Notes: a model not told the origin generated them from the letters alone. A stretch of DNA of 64,000 bases from DATLZU01 sp035573855 (GCA_035573855.1 DATLZU010000043.1:1-64000), one strand, 5' to 3'. Positions 35,973-44,744 are shown, counted from the first letter of the stretch. Made by a program: numbers and translations.

Positions 35973-37280
35973 ATGTTCCGTCACCGTTCATGGGCGACCC
36001 TCGTCGGATCGGTCGTCGCTGGTGTCCTCGCGGCGTTCGGATCCTGCGTCCACGCCGCCGAGGGATCCGTTCCGCAAGCTTCACCGGCCCTCGCTTCTCT
36101 GATCCTGGACTACCTCACCGTCACCGATGCCGACCAGGCCGATCGGTTGTTGGCCTTGCTCCTCCGCCACCCTGACGCCACATTGCCGGCCGTCCAGCAG
36201 GCGTTACAGTCCGGACGTCCCTATTTACCAATGCCGGTGGGAATGCAGCCCAATGAGCCGCTTATCGTCAAAGGGGAGACTTATCGCTTCGGCTTGTACG
36301 TTCCGCCCTCGTACGAACCCGTAAAGGACTACGCCCTCGTCGTCTGCCTTCATGGCGCCGGGTTTACGGGCGACCAATACTTGGAGCGATGGCGCACCCG
36401 CCTGGGCGACGACTACATCCTGGCCTGTCCGACCATTCCGCGGGGGGCTTGGTGGACCCGAAGCGCGGAGGACCTCGTTTTGGCGACGATCCGAGTCGTT
36501 CAGTCCCGCTACCGCATCGACCCCGACCGGATCTTCCTCACCGGCATGTCCAACGGCGGGATCGGCGCCTGGATCATCGGCGCCCACCATGCGACCCGCT
36601 TTGCGGGTCTGGCGCCGATGGCGGGCGGCCTGGATGAAGTCCTGTTCCCCTTCCTGAGCAATCTGCGTTGGACGCCGGTGTATGTCATTCACGGACGAAA
36701 GGACCAGGTCATGCCGGTAGATCTCAGCCGGTCGATCACGAAAGAACTGTCCAGGCTCGGCTATACCTTCGTCTATCGCGAGCATGACCGCACGCATCCC
36801 GTCGCCGGCGGCCACTACTTCCCGCGGGAAGAGCTCCCCGATCTTGTCGCCTGGTTCAGCGCCCAACGGCGGATTCCGTTGCCCACGCGATTGACCCTTG
36901 TTCGCGATGCGTCGCACCTTCTGCCGTTCGGGTGGGTGCGGATCGACGCCACCGATCGCATTGCCGCGTTCAGCGAGAACCTGCTCGACGACAGTGATGA
37001 GGCCATCCGGCAACGTCTGTACGCCAGGCTAGAGGCGGAAATCGTCTCGCCCAATCGCATCGACATTCGCTGCGAGCGGGTACGCCGCTACACCCTGTTC
37101 TTGAACGACCGGCTGGTGGACCTCTCGCGACCGGTGACGGTGATCACGAACGGTCGGATCTCCTACGAGGGGCCGGTCTTCCCGAACGTGGAAACCCTCT
37201 TGCGACAAGCGCGCCTTCGACAAGATCCCCGGGAACTGTTTTCCGTGCAGGTCACGATCGCCGTCGAGCAGGCGCCGTGA
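35973..37280 (+). CDS. secreted alpha/beta-hydrolase (esterase/PHB-depolymerase-like)
   Basis: 435 residues. Signal peptide to about residue 28 (GVLAAFGSCVHAAE). A helical lead with a hydrolase domain from about residue 90: YRFGLYVPPSYEPVKDYALVVCLHGAGFTGDQY, nucleophile elbow GMSNGGIG (catalytic Ser), PVYVIHGRKDQVMPVDLSRS (acid Asp) and a His further on (RTHPVAGGHYFPRE). Resembles feruloyl-esterase/PHB-depolymerase LpqC-like proteins, acting in the periplasm or outside. A C-terminal domain of about 140 residues (RIDIRCERVRRYTLFLNDRLVDL) is beta-rich, as in peptidase-like two-domain esterases. Coupled to the MFS gene by a GTGA overlap. Confidence 0.72.
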   Translation: MFRHRSWATLVGSVVAGVLAAFGSCVHAAEGSVPQASPALASLILDYLTVTDADQADRLLALLLRHPDATLPAVQQALQSGRPYLPMPVGMQPNEPLIVKGETYRFGLYVPPSYEPVKDYALVVCLHGAGFTGDQYLERWRTRLGDDYILACPTIPRGAWWTRSAEDLVLATIRVVQSRYRIDPDRIFLTGMSNGGIGAWIIGAHHATRFAGLAPMAGGLDEVLFPFLSNLRWTPVYVIHGRKDQVMPVDLSRSITKELSRLGYTFVYREHDRTHPVAGGHYFPREELPDLVAWFSAQRRIPLPTRLTLVRDASHLLPFGWVRIDATDRIAAFSENLLDDSDEAIRQRLYARLEAEIVSPNRIDIRCERVRRYTLFLNDRLVDLSRPVTVITNGRISYEGPVFPNVETLLRQARLRQDPRELFSVQVTIAVEQAP

Positions 37281-38476
37281 CCGCCCTTCATGGCGTATCT
37301 TCGATGACGGGTTCGCACAGCTTCATCCTGCTCTGCGGGATCGGTTTCTTGTGTTTCATCAGTTACAACCTCGTGCGGATGCCGGTCCTCGCGCTCTTCG
37401 CTGAATCGCTCGGCGCCGGTCCCGAAGGGATCGGTCTCATTGTGTCCGTCTCGACCTTGACCGGCGTGTTTCTCAAGCTGCCGTCCGGTGCCCTTTCCGA
37501 TATTTACGGCCGGCGGCTGCTGCTGCGGGTCGGCATTCTGGCTTTCGGGTTGCCGCCGTTCGCCTATCCGTTTGTCTCCGACTTGCACACCCTGACGGTC
37601 CTCCGATTTGTGCACGGGCTGGCGACAGCGATTTTCGCGCCCAGCGCGCTGGCCACCGTCGCGGACCTGTTTCGGGAACGGCGCGGCGCCGCGTTGGGCA
37701 CGTACACCGCCTGCACGCAAGCCGGAGCGTTGCTGGGACCGATGATCGGGGGCTGGCTCGTCTACGCGGCCGGGTTCTCCACGACCTTCGTGACCGCGGG
37801 GGTCTTCGGCTGCATGGGCTTGCTGGTTTTTTACAGTCTCAGACTGAGTCCGCTGCCGCCGAACTCGCGTGACAAGGGTCTTCGGCCCGTGCTGGTCGAG
37901 ATGTGGACAGGCTTTGCGGCCATCGCCCGCAACACGCGGGTGCTGGTGACCAGCTCGACGGACGCGGCCAAAATGGTCGCCAACGGCGCGTTAATGGCGT
38001 TTCTCCCGATCTATGGTGTGGCGGTCGGGTTGAACCCAGGCGAGATCGGCATGCTGTTCGGCATGCAAGGGATCACGTCGTTCTTGTCCAAACCGATCAT
38101 GGGACGGGTCTCGGACCGGATCGGCCGGCCGCCGCTGATTCTCCTCGGACTCGTGATCTGCGCCACGACGTTCGCGCTGATGCCCCGCATCGCCGACTGG
38201 CCGGTTCTCCTGTTGTTGTCGGCCGGCTTCGGCTTCGGCGAAGCCGTCGTCACATCGTCCTCTTCGGCGCTGGTGGCGGACAGCTCGGGACCGAAAACCC
38301 TGGGCGCAGGCATGGGCATGCAGGGGATGATCACGGATATCGGCCACGCCAGCGGCCCTTTGCTGGCCGGATTCCTGATCGCCCGCTTGAACTATGAGCA
38401 CGCATTCGCCATCATCGCCGGCCTCCAGCTTGGCGCAGCGGCGATCTTCTGGAGCACCATGAGAATGCGGGCTTAA
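37277..38476 (+). CDS. major facilitator superfamily transporter
   Basis: 399 residues (GTG 37277 in the previous stop, or ATG 37304). Twelve membrane helices. MFS loop 2-3 motif LPSGALSDIYGRRLLLRVG and its repeat in the second half GRVSDRIGRPPLILLGL; motif C-like GPMIGGWLVYAAG, the usual mark of drug/H+ antiporters. Probably an exporter of small molecules; substrate unknown. Co-transcribed with the esterase. Confidence 0.85.
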   Translation: MTALHGVSSMTGSHSFILLCGIGFLCFISYNLVRMPVLALFAESLGAGPEGIGLIVSVSTLTGVFLKLPSGALSDIYGRRLLLRVGILAFGLPPFAYPFVSDLHTLTVLRFVHGLATAIFAPSALATVADLFRERRGAALGTYTACTQAGALLGPMIGGWLVYAAGFSTTFVTAGVFGCMGLLVFYSLRLSPLPPNSRDKGLRPVLVEMWTGFAAIARNTRVLVTSSTDAAKMVANGALMAFLPIYGVAVGLNPGEIGMLFGMQGITSFLSKPIMGRVSDRIGRPPLILLGLVICATTFALMPRIADWPVLLLLSAGFGFGEAVVTSSSSALVADSSGPKTLGAGMGMQGMITDIGHASGPLLAGFLIARLNYEHAFAIIAGLQLGAAAIFWSTMRMRA

Positions 38477-38567
38477 CCGGTTGCGCTTGCCTCGCGTCTC
38501 CCGCGCCGCCGATCGAACGGGACACGGGCAGAAAGCGCCGCCCGTGCGGTGTCCGTGGCTTCGTCGT

Positions 38568-38597
38568 TTTCCAGGCAGGGACAAGAGTTGCTATAAT
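38568..38597 (+). promoter_or_regulatory. sigma70-type promoter ahead of the microprotein and ribE
   Basis: TTTCCA at 38568-38573, 18 bases, perfect TATAAT at 38592-38597. Predicted start near 38604 leaves a leader of about 20 nt before GTG 38625. It would drive the microprotein and ribE. Confidence 0.55.
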
Positions 38598-38624
38598 ACC
38601 GCCGCCAGTTCGAGGGGATCGGGC

Positions 38625-38741
38625 GTGAGGCCGGAATACGGCACCGAAGATATCGTCGTCGGCGTGTTGGCCGCGCTGGGCGTGGTTGTGTTAATCGTGG
38701 TTTTTGTCTGGGTGTTCCGCGAAGTCATGTTAAAAAAATAG
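38625..38741 (+). CDS. 38-residue single-TM microprotein
   Basis: Start taken at GTG 38625, with GAGGGGATC just upstream and a TATAAT promoter 28 nt away; the open frame further upstream lies before the promoter. Sequence: short polar head RPEYGTEDI, a membrane helix of Val/Leu/Ile (VVGVLAALGVVVLIVVFVWVF, about residues 10-30), basic tail REVMLKK. N-out/C-in by charge. It precedes ribE by 9 nt and is thus probably co-translated with riboflavin synthase. Function unknown. Confidence 0.6.
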   Translation: MRPEYGTEDIVVGVLAALGVVVLIVVFVWVFREVMLKK

Positions 38742-38750
38742 GAACGACGT

Positions 38751-39407
38751 ATGTTCACCGGCATTGTCGAAGAAATGGGCGTGGTGAGCAGTCTGGTCAA
38801 AGGCGTCACCGGGACACGTTTGAACATCTTGGCTTCGGCCATCCTGGCTGACCTCTCGGTCGGGGCGAGCGTCAGCGTGAACGGCACCTGCCTGACCGTC
38901 ACGACGAAGACCGAGCGGGAATTCTCCGTGGATGTCTCTCCTGAAACGCTCTCGGTCACGACGCTGGGCAGCCTGGCGGCCGGTTCGCCGGTCAACCTCG
39001 AGCGGGCGATGAAACTGAACGCGCGCATCGGCGGCCACCTGGTCTCGGGACACGTGGACGGGATCGGGCGGATCCGGACCAGGCGTCAGGACGGGGACGC
39101 CGTCATGTTGGTCATCGAGGCGCCGAAAGAAGTGCTGCGGTATTGCGTGCCGAAAGGTTCGATCACGGTGGATGGTATCAGCCTGACGATCAACGACGTC
39201 TCCGACCGGTCGTTTACCGTGTGCATCATTCCGCACACGGCGAAAGTCACGACGCTCGGCGTCAAGCAGGAAGGGGAGTGGGTGAATCTGGAATCAGACT
39301 TGATCGGGAAATACGTCGAGCGGCTGCTTCAAGAGCGAGGTCATCTTCCCGCCAAGCCCGCCCCCGCGATCGACAGGGATTACCTGCAGAAACGGGGATT
39401 GATCTGA
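38751..39407 (+). CDS. ribE: riboflavin synthase (alpha subunit type)
   Basis: 218 residues; AGGAACG before the ATG. Two lumazine-binding repeats: MFTGIVEEMGVVSSL, GASVSVNGTCLTVT, then AMKLNARIGGHLVSGHVDGIG and KGSITVDGISLTINDVSD. Catalyses dismutation of two 6,7-dimethyl-8-ribityllumazine molecules into riboflavin. Full length. The end (PAPAIDRDYLQKRGLI) is typical. ribD lies upstream in the same direction, with three unrelated genes between. Confidence 0.95.
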   Translation: MFTGIVEEMGVVSSLVKGVTGTRLNILASAILADLSVGASVSVNGTCLTVTTKTEREFSVDVSPETLSVTTLGSLAAGSPVNLERAMKLNARIGGHLVSGHVDGIGRIRTRRQDGDAVMLVIEAPKEVLRYCVPKGSITVDGISLTINDVSDRSFTVCIIPHTAKVTTLGVKQEGEWVNLESDLIGKYVERLLQERGHLPAKPAPAIDRDYLQKRGLI

Positions 39408-39414
39408 TTAAGGC

Positions 39415-39455
39415 GATCGGCTCTCAGTTCCGGCTCTTTTGCCCGAGGGCCGATC
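39415..39455. terminator. hairpin between convergent ribE and acs
   Basis: GATCGGCTCTC (39415-39425) pairs with GAGGGCCGATC (39445-39455): 11 pairs with one G-U, loop of 19. It sits 8 nt after the ribE stop and 27 nt after the acs stop (other strand), so it can serve both. No clear T run follows on either side, so termination is inferred from position. Confidence 0.45.
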
Positions 39456-39481
39456 AGTCCGGCTGACGACTTTGTGAGGCG

Positions 39482-41371
39482 TCACTCTTCAATCGTCGAA
39501 ATATCGCCCGGGTCTTGTCCCATCTCCTTGGCCTTGAGGACGCGCCGCATGATCTTGCCGGATCTGGTTTTCGGCAGCGACGGCACGATCTCGATTTCCT
39601 GCGGCACGGCGATCTTGCCCAGTTCGTTCAGCACGTGATCCTTCAGCGACTGGATGAGGTCACGGCTTTCCGGGTATCCCTGCTTGAGGATCACGAACGC
39701 TTTGATCGACTCCCCTGCCGTCTTATGGGGTTTGCCGATCACCGCCGCTTCTGCCACGGCAGGATGGCTGACCAGCGCGCTTTCGACTTCCGCCGTTCCG
39801 ATCCGGTTGCCCGCAACCTTGATCACATCGTCGGCACGGCCCATAAACCAGAAGTAGCCGTCCTCGTCTTTGCGGCACACATCGCCCGCCGTGTAACAGT
39901 CGGGAATCGTGTTCCAATAGACCTTGTACCGGTCCGGGTCCTTATGGATGGTTCGCATCATGGCCGGCCAGGGCTTCTTGATCACCGCAAACCCGCCGGC
40001 ATTGGCCGGCAGGCTCCTGCCCTCGCGATCGACCACGTCGGCTTCGACGCCCAGAAACGGCCGTGTCGCCGAGCCCGGCTTGAGCGGGACGCAGGGAAGG
40101 GGGGTGACCATGATCATGCCGGTCTCCGTCTGCCACCAGGTGTCCATGATGGGCTTGTCGCCGCCCGTCACGCGATGGAACCATTCCCACGCCTCGGGGT
40201 TGATCGGCTCGCCGACGCTGCCGAGGATGCGGAGAGAAGACAGGTCATATTTCTTCGGCCATTCCTCGCCGTATTTCATCAGCAGGCGAATCGCCGTCGG
40301 TGTCGTATAGAAGATCGAGACGCTGTACCGTTCGATCAGTTCCCACCAGCGGCCGGGGTGGGGATAGTCGGGTTTGCCCTCGGCGGTCAGGATCGTCGCC
40401 CCGTTCAGCAGAGGACCGTAGACGATGTAACTGTGCCCCGTGACCCAGCCGGGATCGGCCACACAGAAATAGACGTCCTCGTCCTTGAGGTCGAAAACAT
40501 ACTTGGCGGTTAGATACGTCCCGACCATGTATCCCCCGTGCACATGCACGACGCCTTTCGGCTTTCCGGTTGTGCCGGAGGTGTAAAGAATGTACAGCGG
40601 CGTCTCGGAATCAAGTCGCTCGGCTTCGCAGACGGCGTTCTCGCCCTGCATCCAATCGGTCCAATCGATTTCCTTCGGTGCCGACAAGGTGATGCCCGGC
40701 GTTTCACGTCGGACTACAACGACCGTTTCGACTGTGGGGCAGGTGGTGAGCGCCTGATCCACGACGCCTTTGAGGTTGACGCGCTTTCCGCGATCGTATC
40801 CGACGTCCGCGGTGATCACGATGCGGGCCTCCGCATCCTGAATCCGGCTGGCCAACGCCGGCGCGCTGAATCCCGAGTACACGACGCTATGTATGACGCC
40901 GATGCGTGCGCAGGCCAGCATCGCCACGATTTGTTCAGGAATCTTCGGAAGATAGATGGTAACCCGATCGCCTTTGCGCAATCCCAGTGCCTTGAGGGCG
41001 TTGGCGCACCGGTTTACCTGGCGATACAATTCGCCGTACGTGAAGACCCGTTCCCGGCCGTCTTCTCCCACCCACATGACGGCCACCTTGTTCTTGCGCC
41101 AGGTTTTGACGTGCCGGTCCAGGCAGTTGTAGGTGATGTTGCAGGTCGCGCCGACGAACCATTTGGCCCAGGGATAGTTCCACTCCAACACGCGGTTCCA
41201 GGGCGTGAACCATTCCAGTTCCTTCGCCGCCCGATCCCAGAACCCTTCCGGGTCGGCGATGGACTGTTTGTACTCGGCGTCGTAATCTTGAATGTAGGCA
41301 CGGGCTTTCGTCTGCGCCGTCGGATAAAAGACGCGTCCTTCTTTCAACAACGTATCGATTGTTTCTTCCAT
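39482..41371 (-). CDS. acs: acetyl-CoA synthetase (AMP-forming)
   Basis: 629 residues from ATG 41371 with GGAGAG upstream; the frame is open further but that part lacks family likeness. N-terminal Acs domain (FWDRAAKELEWFTPWNRVLEWNYPWAKWFVGATCNITYNCLDRH), adenylation motif ILYTSGTTGKPKGVVHVHGGY, VADPGWVTGHSYIVYGPL, WWQTETGMIMVTPL, hinge FMGRADDVIKVAGNRIGTAEVESAL and the acetylatable lysine motif PKTRSGKIMRRVLK. Makes acetyl-CoA from acetate. Monocistronic; convergent with ribE and divergent from the caspase-like gene. Confidence 0.95.
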   Translation of the reverse strand: MEETIDTLLKEGRVFYPTAQTKARAYIQDYDAEYKQSIADPEGFWDRAAKELEWFTPWNRVLEWNYPWAKWFVGATCNITYNCLDRHVKTWRKNKVAVMWVGEDGRERVFTYGELYRQVNRCANALKALGLRKGDRVTIYLPKIPEQIVAMLACARIGVIHSVVYSGFSAPALASRIQDAEARIVITADVGYDRGKRVNLKGVVDQALTTCPTVETVVVVRRETPGITLSAPKEIDWTDWMQGENAVCEAERLDSETPLYILYTSGTTGKPKGVVHVHGGYMVGTYLTAKYVFDLKDEDVYFCVADPGWVTGHSYIVYGPLLNGATILTAEGKPDYPHPGRWWELIERYSVSIFYTTPTAIRLLMKYGEEWPKKYDLSSLRILGSVGEPINPEAWEWFHRVTGGDKPIMDTWWQTETGMIMVTPLPCVPLKPGSATRPFLGVEADVVDREGRSLPANAGGFAVIKKPWPAMMRTIHKDPDRYKVYWNTIPDCYTAGDVCRKDEDGYFWFMGRADDVIKVAGNRIGTAEVESALVSHPAVAEAAVIGKPHKTAGESIKAFVILKQGYPESRDLIQSLKDHVLNELGKIAVPQEIEIVPSLPKTRSGKIMRRVLKAKEMGQDPGDISTIEE

Positions 41372-41523
41372 CGTCCGCTCTCCTTCTCTGGCGGGTGGCG
41401 AGGCGGCCAGCGCGCCGCCGGAACGCCCGCCATTATGAGCAAGCCTCCGCGCATTCTTCAAGGGTTTGCTGGGCTGCCCACAGCCCTTCCTCTCTCTTCC
41501 CGGTTCTTGGGTCACCACGTTTC

Positions 41524-41553
41524 TTGACAGTGAACGGAGCGCCAGAGTAGGCT
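41524..41553 (+). promoter_or_regulatory. possible promoter of the caspase-like gene
   Basis: Perfect TTGACA at 41524-41529, 18 bases, TAGGCT at 41548-41553 (weak -10). The start would be near 41560 and the ATG at 41577 would have a leader of about 17 nt without a clear ribosome site. The 205-nt divergent region must also hold the acs promoter. Confidence 0.35.
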
Positions 41554-41576
41554 GATGCGACGACATACGTACGGCT

Positions 41577-42986
41577 ATGAGACTGTGTCTTAGAATGACG
41601 CGCTGCTGCTTTTTTTTACGGTCCCGTCATCCCCTCCAGCTCCCGGGCGCGCGCGCCATCGTCTTTGTGGTCTGCCTGCTTTTCCTAGGTGCTCCTGCCC
41701 TGGCGCAGAAAGGCAAGCCGGAGGGTCTGTACTACAAATCTTGGGCGGTTGTCATCGGCATCGAGAACTATCTCGTGGCTCCAAAATATCCTGGAGCCGT
41801 TGAAGATGCGAAAGCCGCGGCGGCGGCGCTGCGTGAGCTCGGGTTCGAGGAAATTCTGGAGATTTACGACAAGGATGCGACGTCGCGCGGCCTCCGCCAC
41901 ATTCTGACGGACTACTTGCCCAGAAAAGTCGGTCGGATGGATCGCGTCGTCATCTTTTTCGCCGGGCACGCCGGGGTCACCCAGGACCAGACGGGCAAGG
42001 ATCTTGGCTATCTCGTTCCTTGGGACGCACAGCCGAACAACGCCGCCAAAGCCATCACGTTCGATCTGCTGAAGGACTTCAGCCGGCGGGTGATGTCGAA
42101 GCACACGCTCTTCCTGCTCGATACGGGTGTGCGGGGATGGGAAATCACCGCGCCGCAGCAACTGTCGCTGGAAGGACGGGCGGCGCCGGAAGAGGACACC
42201 GAAAAGCGCGCCGTGCAGGTCTTGACTGCCGCCGACAAAGGAGAGGTGCCGATCCGAAAAGACGGCCAAAGCGTGTTCATGACGGCGTTGCTCGCTGGGC
42301 TGAAGGGTGCCGCCGATGAAAACAAGAACGGCTGGCTCATGGCCAGCGAACTGGGCGCCTACGTCAAACAGCAGGTCGAGCGCATGACCAACGGCGCGCA
42401 GCACCCGCAATTCGCGCAACTGGACGGCGACGGGGACGGGATCCTGATCGAAGGAAAAAAAGCCGCCTTCGTGCTGGGGCCGGAGCCCAAGACGGAAGCC
42501 GAGCGCGCCGCGGCGGCGAAGACGCAGTATGAACAGGCGTTTCTGCTGCTCCAACAGCAGAAGTCCGCCGAGGAAGCGTTGGATCGGTTGAACAAGGCGA
42601 TCGAGTACAATCCTTCCTTCGGGGACGCCTATGTACTGAAGAGTTACCTGCGGTTGGAAATCCTGCCCAATCTGGACGAGGCACTGTCGACTGCCCGTCT
42701 GGCGGTCCAGTACGCGCCGAAAAATCCGGATTCCTATTACACGCTTGGATTGATCTTCCAAAAACGCGGCCAATACGCGGAAGCCGAAAATGCCATGCGG
42801 CAAGCCTTGGCCATCAATCCGGACTACGCCGATGTCTACTATTCGCTCGGCACCCTCTATGCGGACGATTTGAAAGATCGCAAGAAAGCCGTCGAAGCCT
42901 TTCGCCGCTATCTCGAACTCGGGGGAACCGATTCGCGGGCCAAGTTCATCGTCGAGCAGAGCGAGACGCAGCCCCCCGAGAAGTGA
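41577..42986 (+). CDS. exported caspase-fold (pseudoprotease) TPR protein
   Basis: 469 residues. Signal peptide to about residue 44 (VVCLLFLGAPALAQ). Residues 55-290 form a C14/caspase p20-like fold: SWAVVIGIENY, DAKAAAAALRELGF, RVVIFFAGHAG (catalytic-type His131). Where the family has the Cys in an LDxCxSG loop, this protein has LDTGVRG (181-187): the Cys is Gly, so peptidase activity is not expected. A Ca-type loop (DGDGDGI) follows near 285. Residues about 300-460 hold TPR units (ALDRLNKAIEYNPSFGDAYVLKSYL, AENAMRQALAINPDYADVYYSLGTLY). Likely a periplasmic scaffold. Confidence 0.8.
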   Translation: MRLCLRMTRCCFFLRSRHPLQLPGARAIVFVVCLLFLGAPALAQKGKPEGLYYKSWAVVIGIENYLVAPKYPGAVEDAKAAAAALRELGFEEILEIYDKDATSRGLRHILTDYLPRKVGRMDRVVIFFAGHAGVTQDQTGKDLGYLVPWDAQPNNAAKAITFDLLKDFSRRVMSKHTLFLLDTGVRGWEITAPQQLSLEGRAAPEEDTEKRAVQVLTAADKGEVPIRKDGQSVFMTALLAGLKGAADENKNGWLMASELGAYVKQQVERMTNGAQHPQFAQLDGDGDGILIEGKKAAFVLGPEPKTEAERAAAAKTQYEQAFLLLQQQKSAEEALDRLNKAIEYNPSFGDAYVLKSYLRLEILPNLDEALSTARLAVQYAPKNPDSYYTLGLIFQKRGQYAEAENAMRQALAINPDYADVYYSLGTLYADDLKDRKKAVEAFRRYLELGGTDSRAKFIVEQSETQPPEK

Positions 42987-42994
42987 GCATCGCA

Positions 42995-43024
42995 ACGAGC
43001 GAAAGGCGACACGGTCTCGCTCGT
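42995..43024. terminator. hairpin between convergent genes
   Basis: Perfect 8-bp stem ACGAGCGA (42995-43002) and TCGCTCGT (43017-43024), loop of 14. It begins 8 nt after the caspase-like stop and ends on the stop codon of the convergent small gene. Suited to end the plus-strand transcript; no T run. Confidence 0.45.
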
Positions 43025-43194
43025 CAGTCTCTGGCGCCACCCTTTAAATAGCCCAATCCGATCTTGATCGCCCGCCGGGTGATTTCAGCCCATCGCGTCT
43101 GGGGATATTCGGCCAGCACCGCCGCCGCTTTCGGATCTTGCACGTCAAGCTCCACGATCTTGATCACCCCGTCTTGAATCTGAACTTCGGCCAC
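43024..43194 (-). CDS. 56-residue protein, unknown function
   Basis: Start at GTG 43194, directly after AAGGAGGAGACC; the longer open frame upstream is polar and lacks a site. Residues 2-22 are acidic with alternating hydrophobics (AEVQIQDGVIKIVELDVQDP), and residues 24-56 look like one or two helices (KAAAVLAEYPQTRWAEITRRAIKIGLGYLKGG). A strand followed by a helical pair could be a small DNA-binding or antitoxin-like fold, but no family is recognised. Confidence 0.55.
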   Translation of the reverse strand: MAEVQIQDGVIKIVELDVQDPKAAAVLAEYPQTRWAEITRRAIKIGLGYLKGGARD

Positions 43195-43318
43195 GGTCTC
43201 CTCCTTGACCAACCAGCCGGACGGCGGGCAGCGAACAGCCACGAGCGGGATGAGGTGTGGTCCGCGCCGGTTCCGAAAAAACGAACGCCGGTGCTGCGCC
43301 GCCACCCATGCTGTTGCG

Positions 43319-43347
43319 TTGACAGCTTAGGGGGTGCATGTTAGCAT
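43319..43347 (+). promoter_or_regulatory. promoter of the lipoprotein operon
   Basis: Perfect -35 TTGACA (43319-43324), 17 bases, TAGCAT (43342-43347). Transcription from about 43354 leaves a 120-nt leader before the first lipoprotein gene. The divergent region of about 280 nt holds no other supported gene. Confidence 0.5.
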
Positions 43348-43475
43348 CTTTTCGAGAGTTTTTGTCGTACTTGTACGGCGATCGCGGCTGGGCTGTTTGG
43401 GACAACCAACGAGAGACGCGCCGCGCTTTCCCGTTCACCGACCACGGCATCAGCACGCACGAAGGAGGGACTTCC

Positions 43476-44042
43476 ATGCGCACATCCACCGGACTTTCTG
43501 CGACTCTCACGGGATGCGGACTTGCCCTTACGCTGTTGATCGGGTTGACCGCCTGCGGCGGGCCTCCGACTTGGGTCAAGAAGGGGTCGGGTGCTTACAA
43601 CGACAAGGATTCGAAGGCCTTTTACGGGGTCGGATCGGTGGTCGGCGTCAGGAACGAACCGCTCGCCTGGGATACCGCCGAGAACCGTGCTCGGGCCGAG
43701 ATCGCAAAACACTTCGAAACCTATACCGGTTATCTTATGCGGGACTATGCTGCCTCCACCACGGCCGGCGATTTCACCAGGAACACGGAGGAGCAGCACG
43801 TCGAGCGGGCCATCAAGACCATCACAACCGTCACGCTCAGCGGCGTCCGTCCCGTCGACCGTTACAAGGACGAAAAGACCGGCACCTATTATGTGCTCGC
43901 GAAGCTGAGCCTGGAGGACATGAAAAACAATTTGGAGCAGGCCAAGGAATTGAACGCCCAAGTGCGCGACTTCGTCCGGAAAAACGCCGACCGCCTCTTC
44001 GAGCGACTGGAAAAGGAAGAGGAAAAACGGGCCAATCGGTAG
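43476..44042 (+). CDS. LPP20-family lipoprotein
   Basis: 188 residues; GAAGGAGGG before ATG 43476, lipobox LTAC (Cys27). The mature part follows the LPP20 domain plan: PTWVKKGSGAYNDKDSKAFYGVGSVVGV, NRARAEIAKHFETYTGYLMRDYA, a middle stretch with TLSGVRPVDRYKDEKTGTYYVLAKLSLEDM and a charged C-terminal helix (LFERLEKEEEKRANR). LPP20 proteins are outer-membrane lipoproteins first known from Helicobacter; their molecular role is not settled. First of four lipoprotein genes in one direction. Confidence 0.8.
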   Translation: MRTSTGLSATLTGCGLALTLLIGLTACGGPPTWVKKGSGAYNDKDSKAFYGVGSVVGVRNEPLAWDTAENRARAEIAKHFETYTGYLMRDYAASTTAGDFTRNTEEQHVERAIKTITTVTLSGVRPVDRYKDEKTGTYYVLAKLSLEDMKNNLEQAKELNAQVRDFVRKNADRLFERLEKEEEKRANR

Positions 44043-44102
44043 TCTCCCTCTCTCGCTCTCGGTTTCGCCGTTGGAGGCTTTGACTTTACCGGGGAGGTAC
44101 GC

Positions 44103-44729
44103 ATGCAGGAGACATGGATGGCGGGATGGAGGATCGGGGCGACCCTGACGTTGATCGCGTTGTCGCTGTGGCTGGGAGGCTGCGGCGCGGAGACCAGGGT
44201 GACCCGCGTGGATCCCGGCGTCGTGACGGATCTCAGCGGACGCTGGAACGACACCGATTCCCGCCAAGTTGCCGAAGAGATGGTCAACCAGGCGCTCAGC
44301 TATCCGTGGCTGGAGAATTTCATCAAGGCCAAGAACCGCCCACCGGTCGTCATTGTGGGGACGATTCTGAACCGCAGCCATGAGCACATCAATGTCCAGA
44401 CCTTCGTGCAGGACCTGGCTCGGGAACTGACGAACTCGCAGAAGGTGACCTTCGTCGCCGGTAAGGGCGAACGGGAAGAGATCCGCGAAGAGCGCCGCGA
44501 GCAGGCGGTCCATGCCCGCGAAGATACGCAGAAATCCCCGGGCAGAGAACTCGGCGCCGACTATATGCTGAAAGGCAGCATCTCGACCATCCTCGACGAG
44601 ACGGACGGAGTCAAGGCCGTTTTTTACCAGGTCGATCTCGAGATGATCGACCTGGAAAGCAATGTGAAATCCTGGTTCGGGCAGAAAAAGATCAAGAAAG
44701 TGATCGAACGCAAACGGACGGTTTTCTAG
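44103..44729 (+). CDS. LpoB-like lipoprotein
   Basis: 208 residues; GGGGAGGT upstream, lipobox LGGC (Cys27). The domain resembles the LpoB family: DLSGRWNDTDSRQVAEEMVNQALSYPWLENF, PVVIVGTILNRSHEHINVQTFVQDLARELTNSQKVTFVA, ELGADYMLKGSISTILDE, YQVDLEMIDLESNVKSWFGQKKIKK. E. coli LpoB reaches through peptidoglycan to switch on PBP1B, but many family members lie in LPP20 gene clusters as here and may do other work. Sits 60 nt after the LPP20 gene. Confidence 0.82.
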   Translation: MQETWMAGWRIGATLTLIALSLWLGGCGAETRVTRVDPGVVTDLSGRWNDTDSRQVAEEMVNQALSYPWLENFIKAKNRPPVVIVGTILNRSHEHINVQTFVQDLARELTNSQKVTFVAGKGEREEIREERREQAVHAREDTQKSPGRELGADYMLKGSISTILDETDGVKAVFYQVDLEMIDLESNVKSWFGQKKIKKVIERKRTVF

Positions 44730-44744
44730 ATTCCACCTGCGCCG

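Noticed and set aside
43338..43475. In-frame extension of the first LPP20 gene
   Set aside because: It precedes the signal peptide, begins at the promoter and lacks a ribosome site; ATG 43476 has an ideal one.
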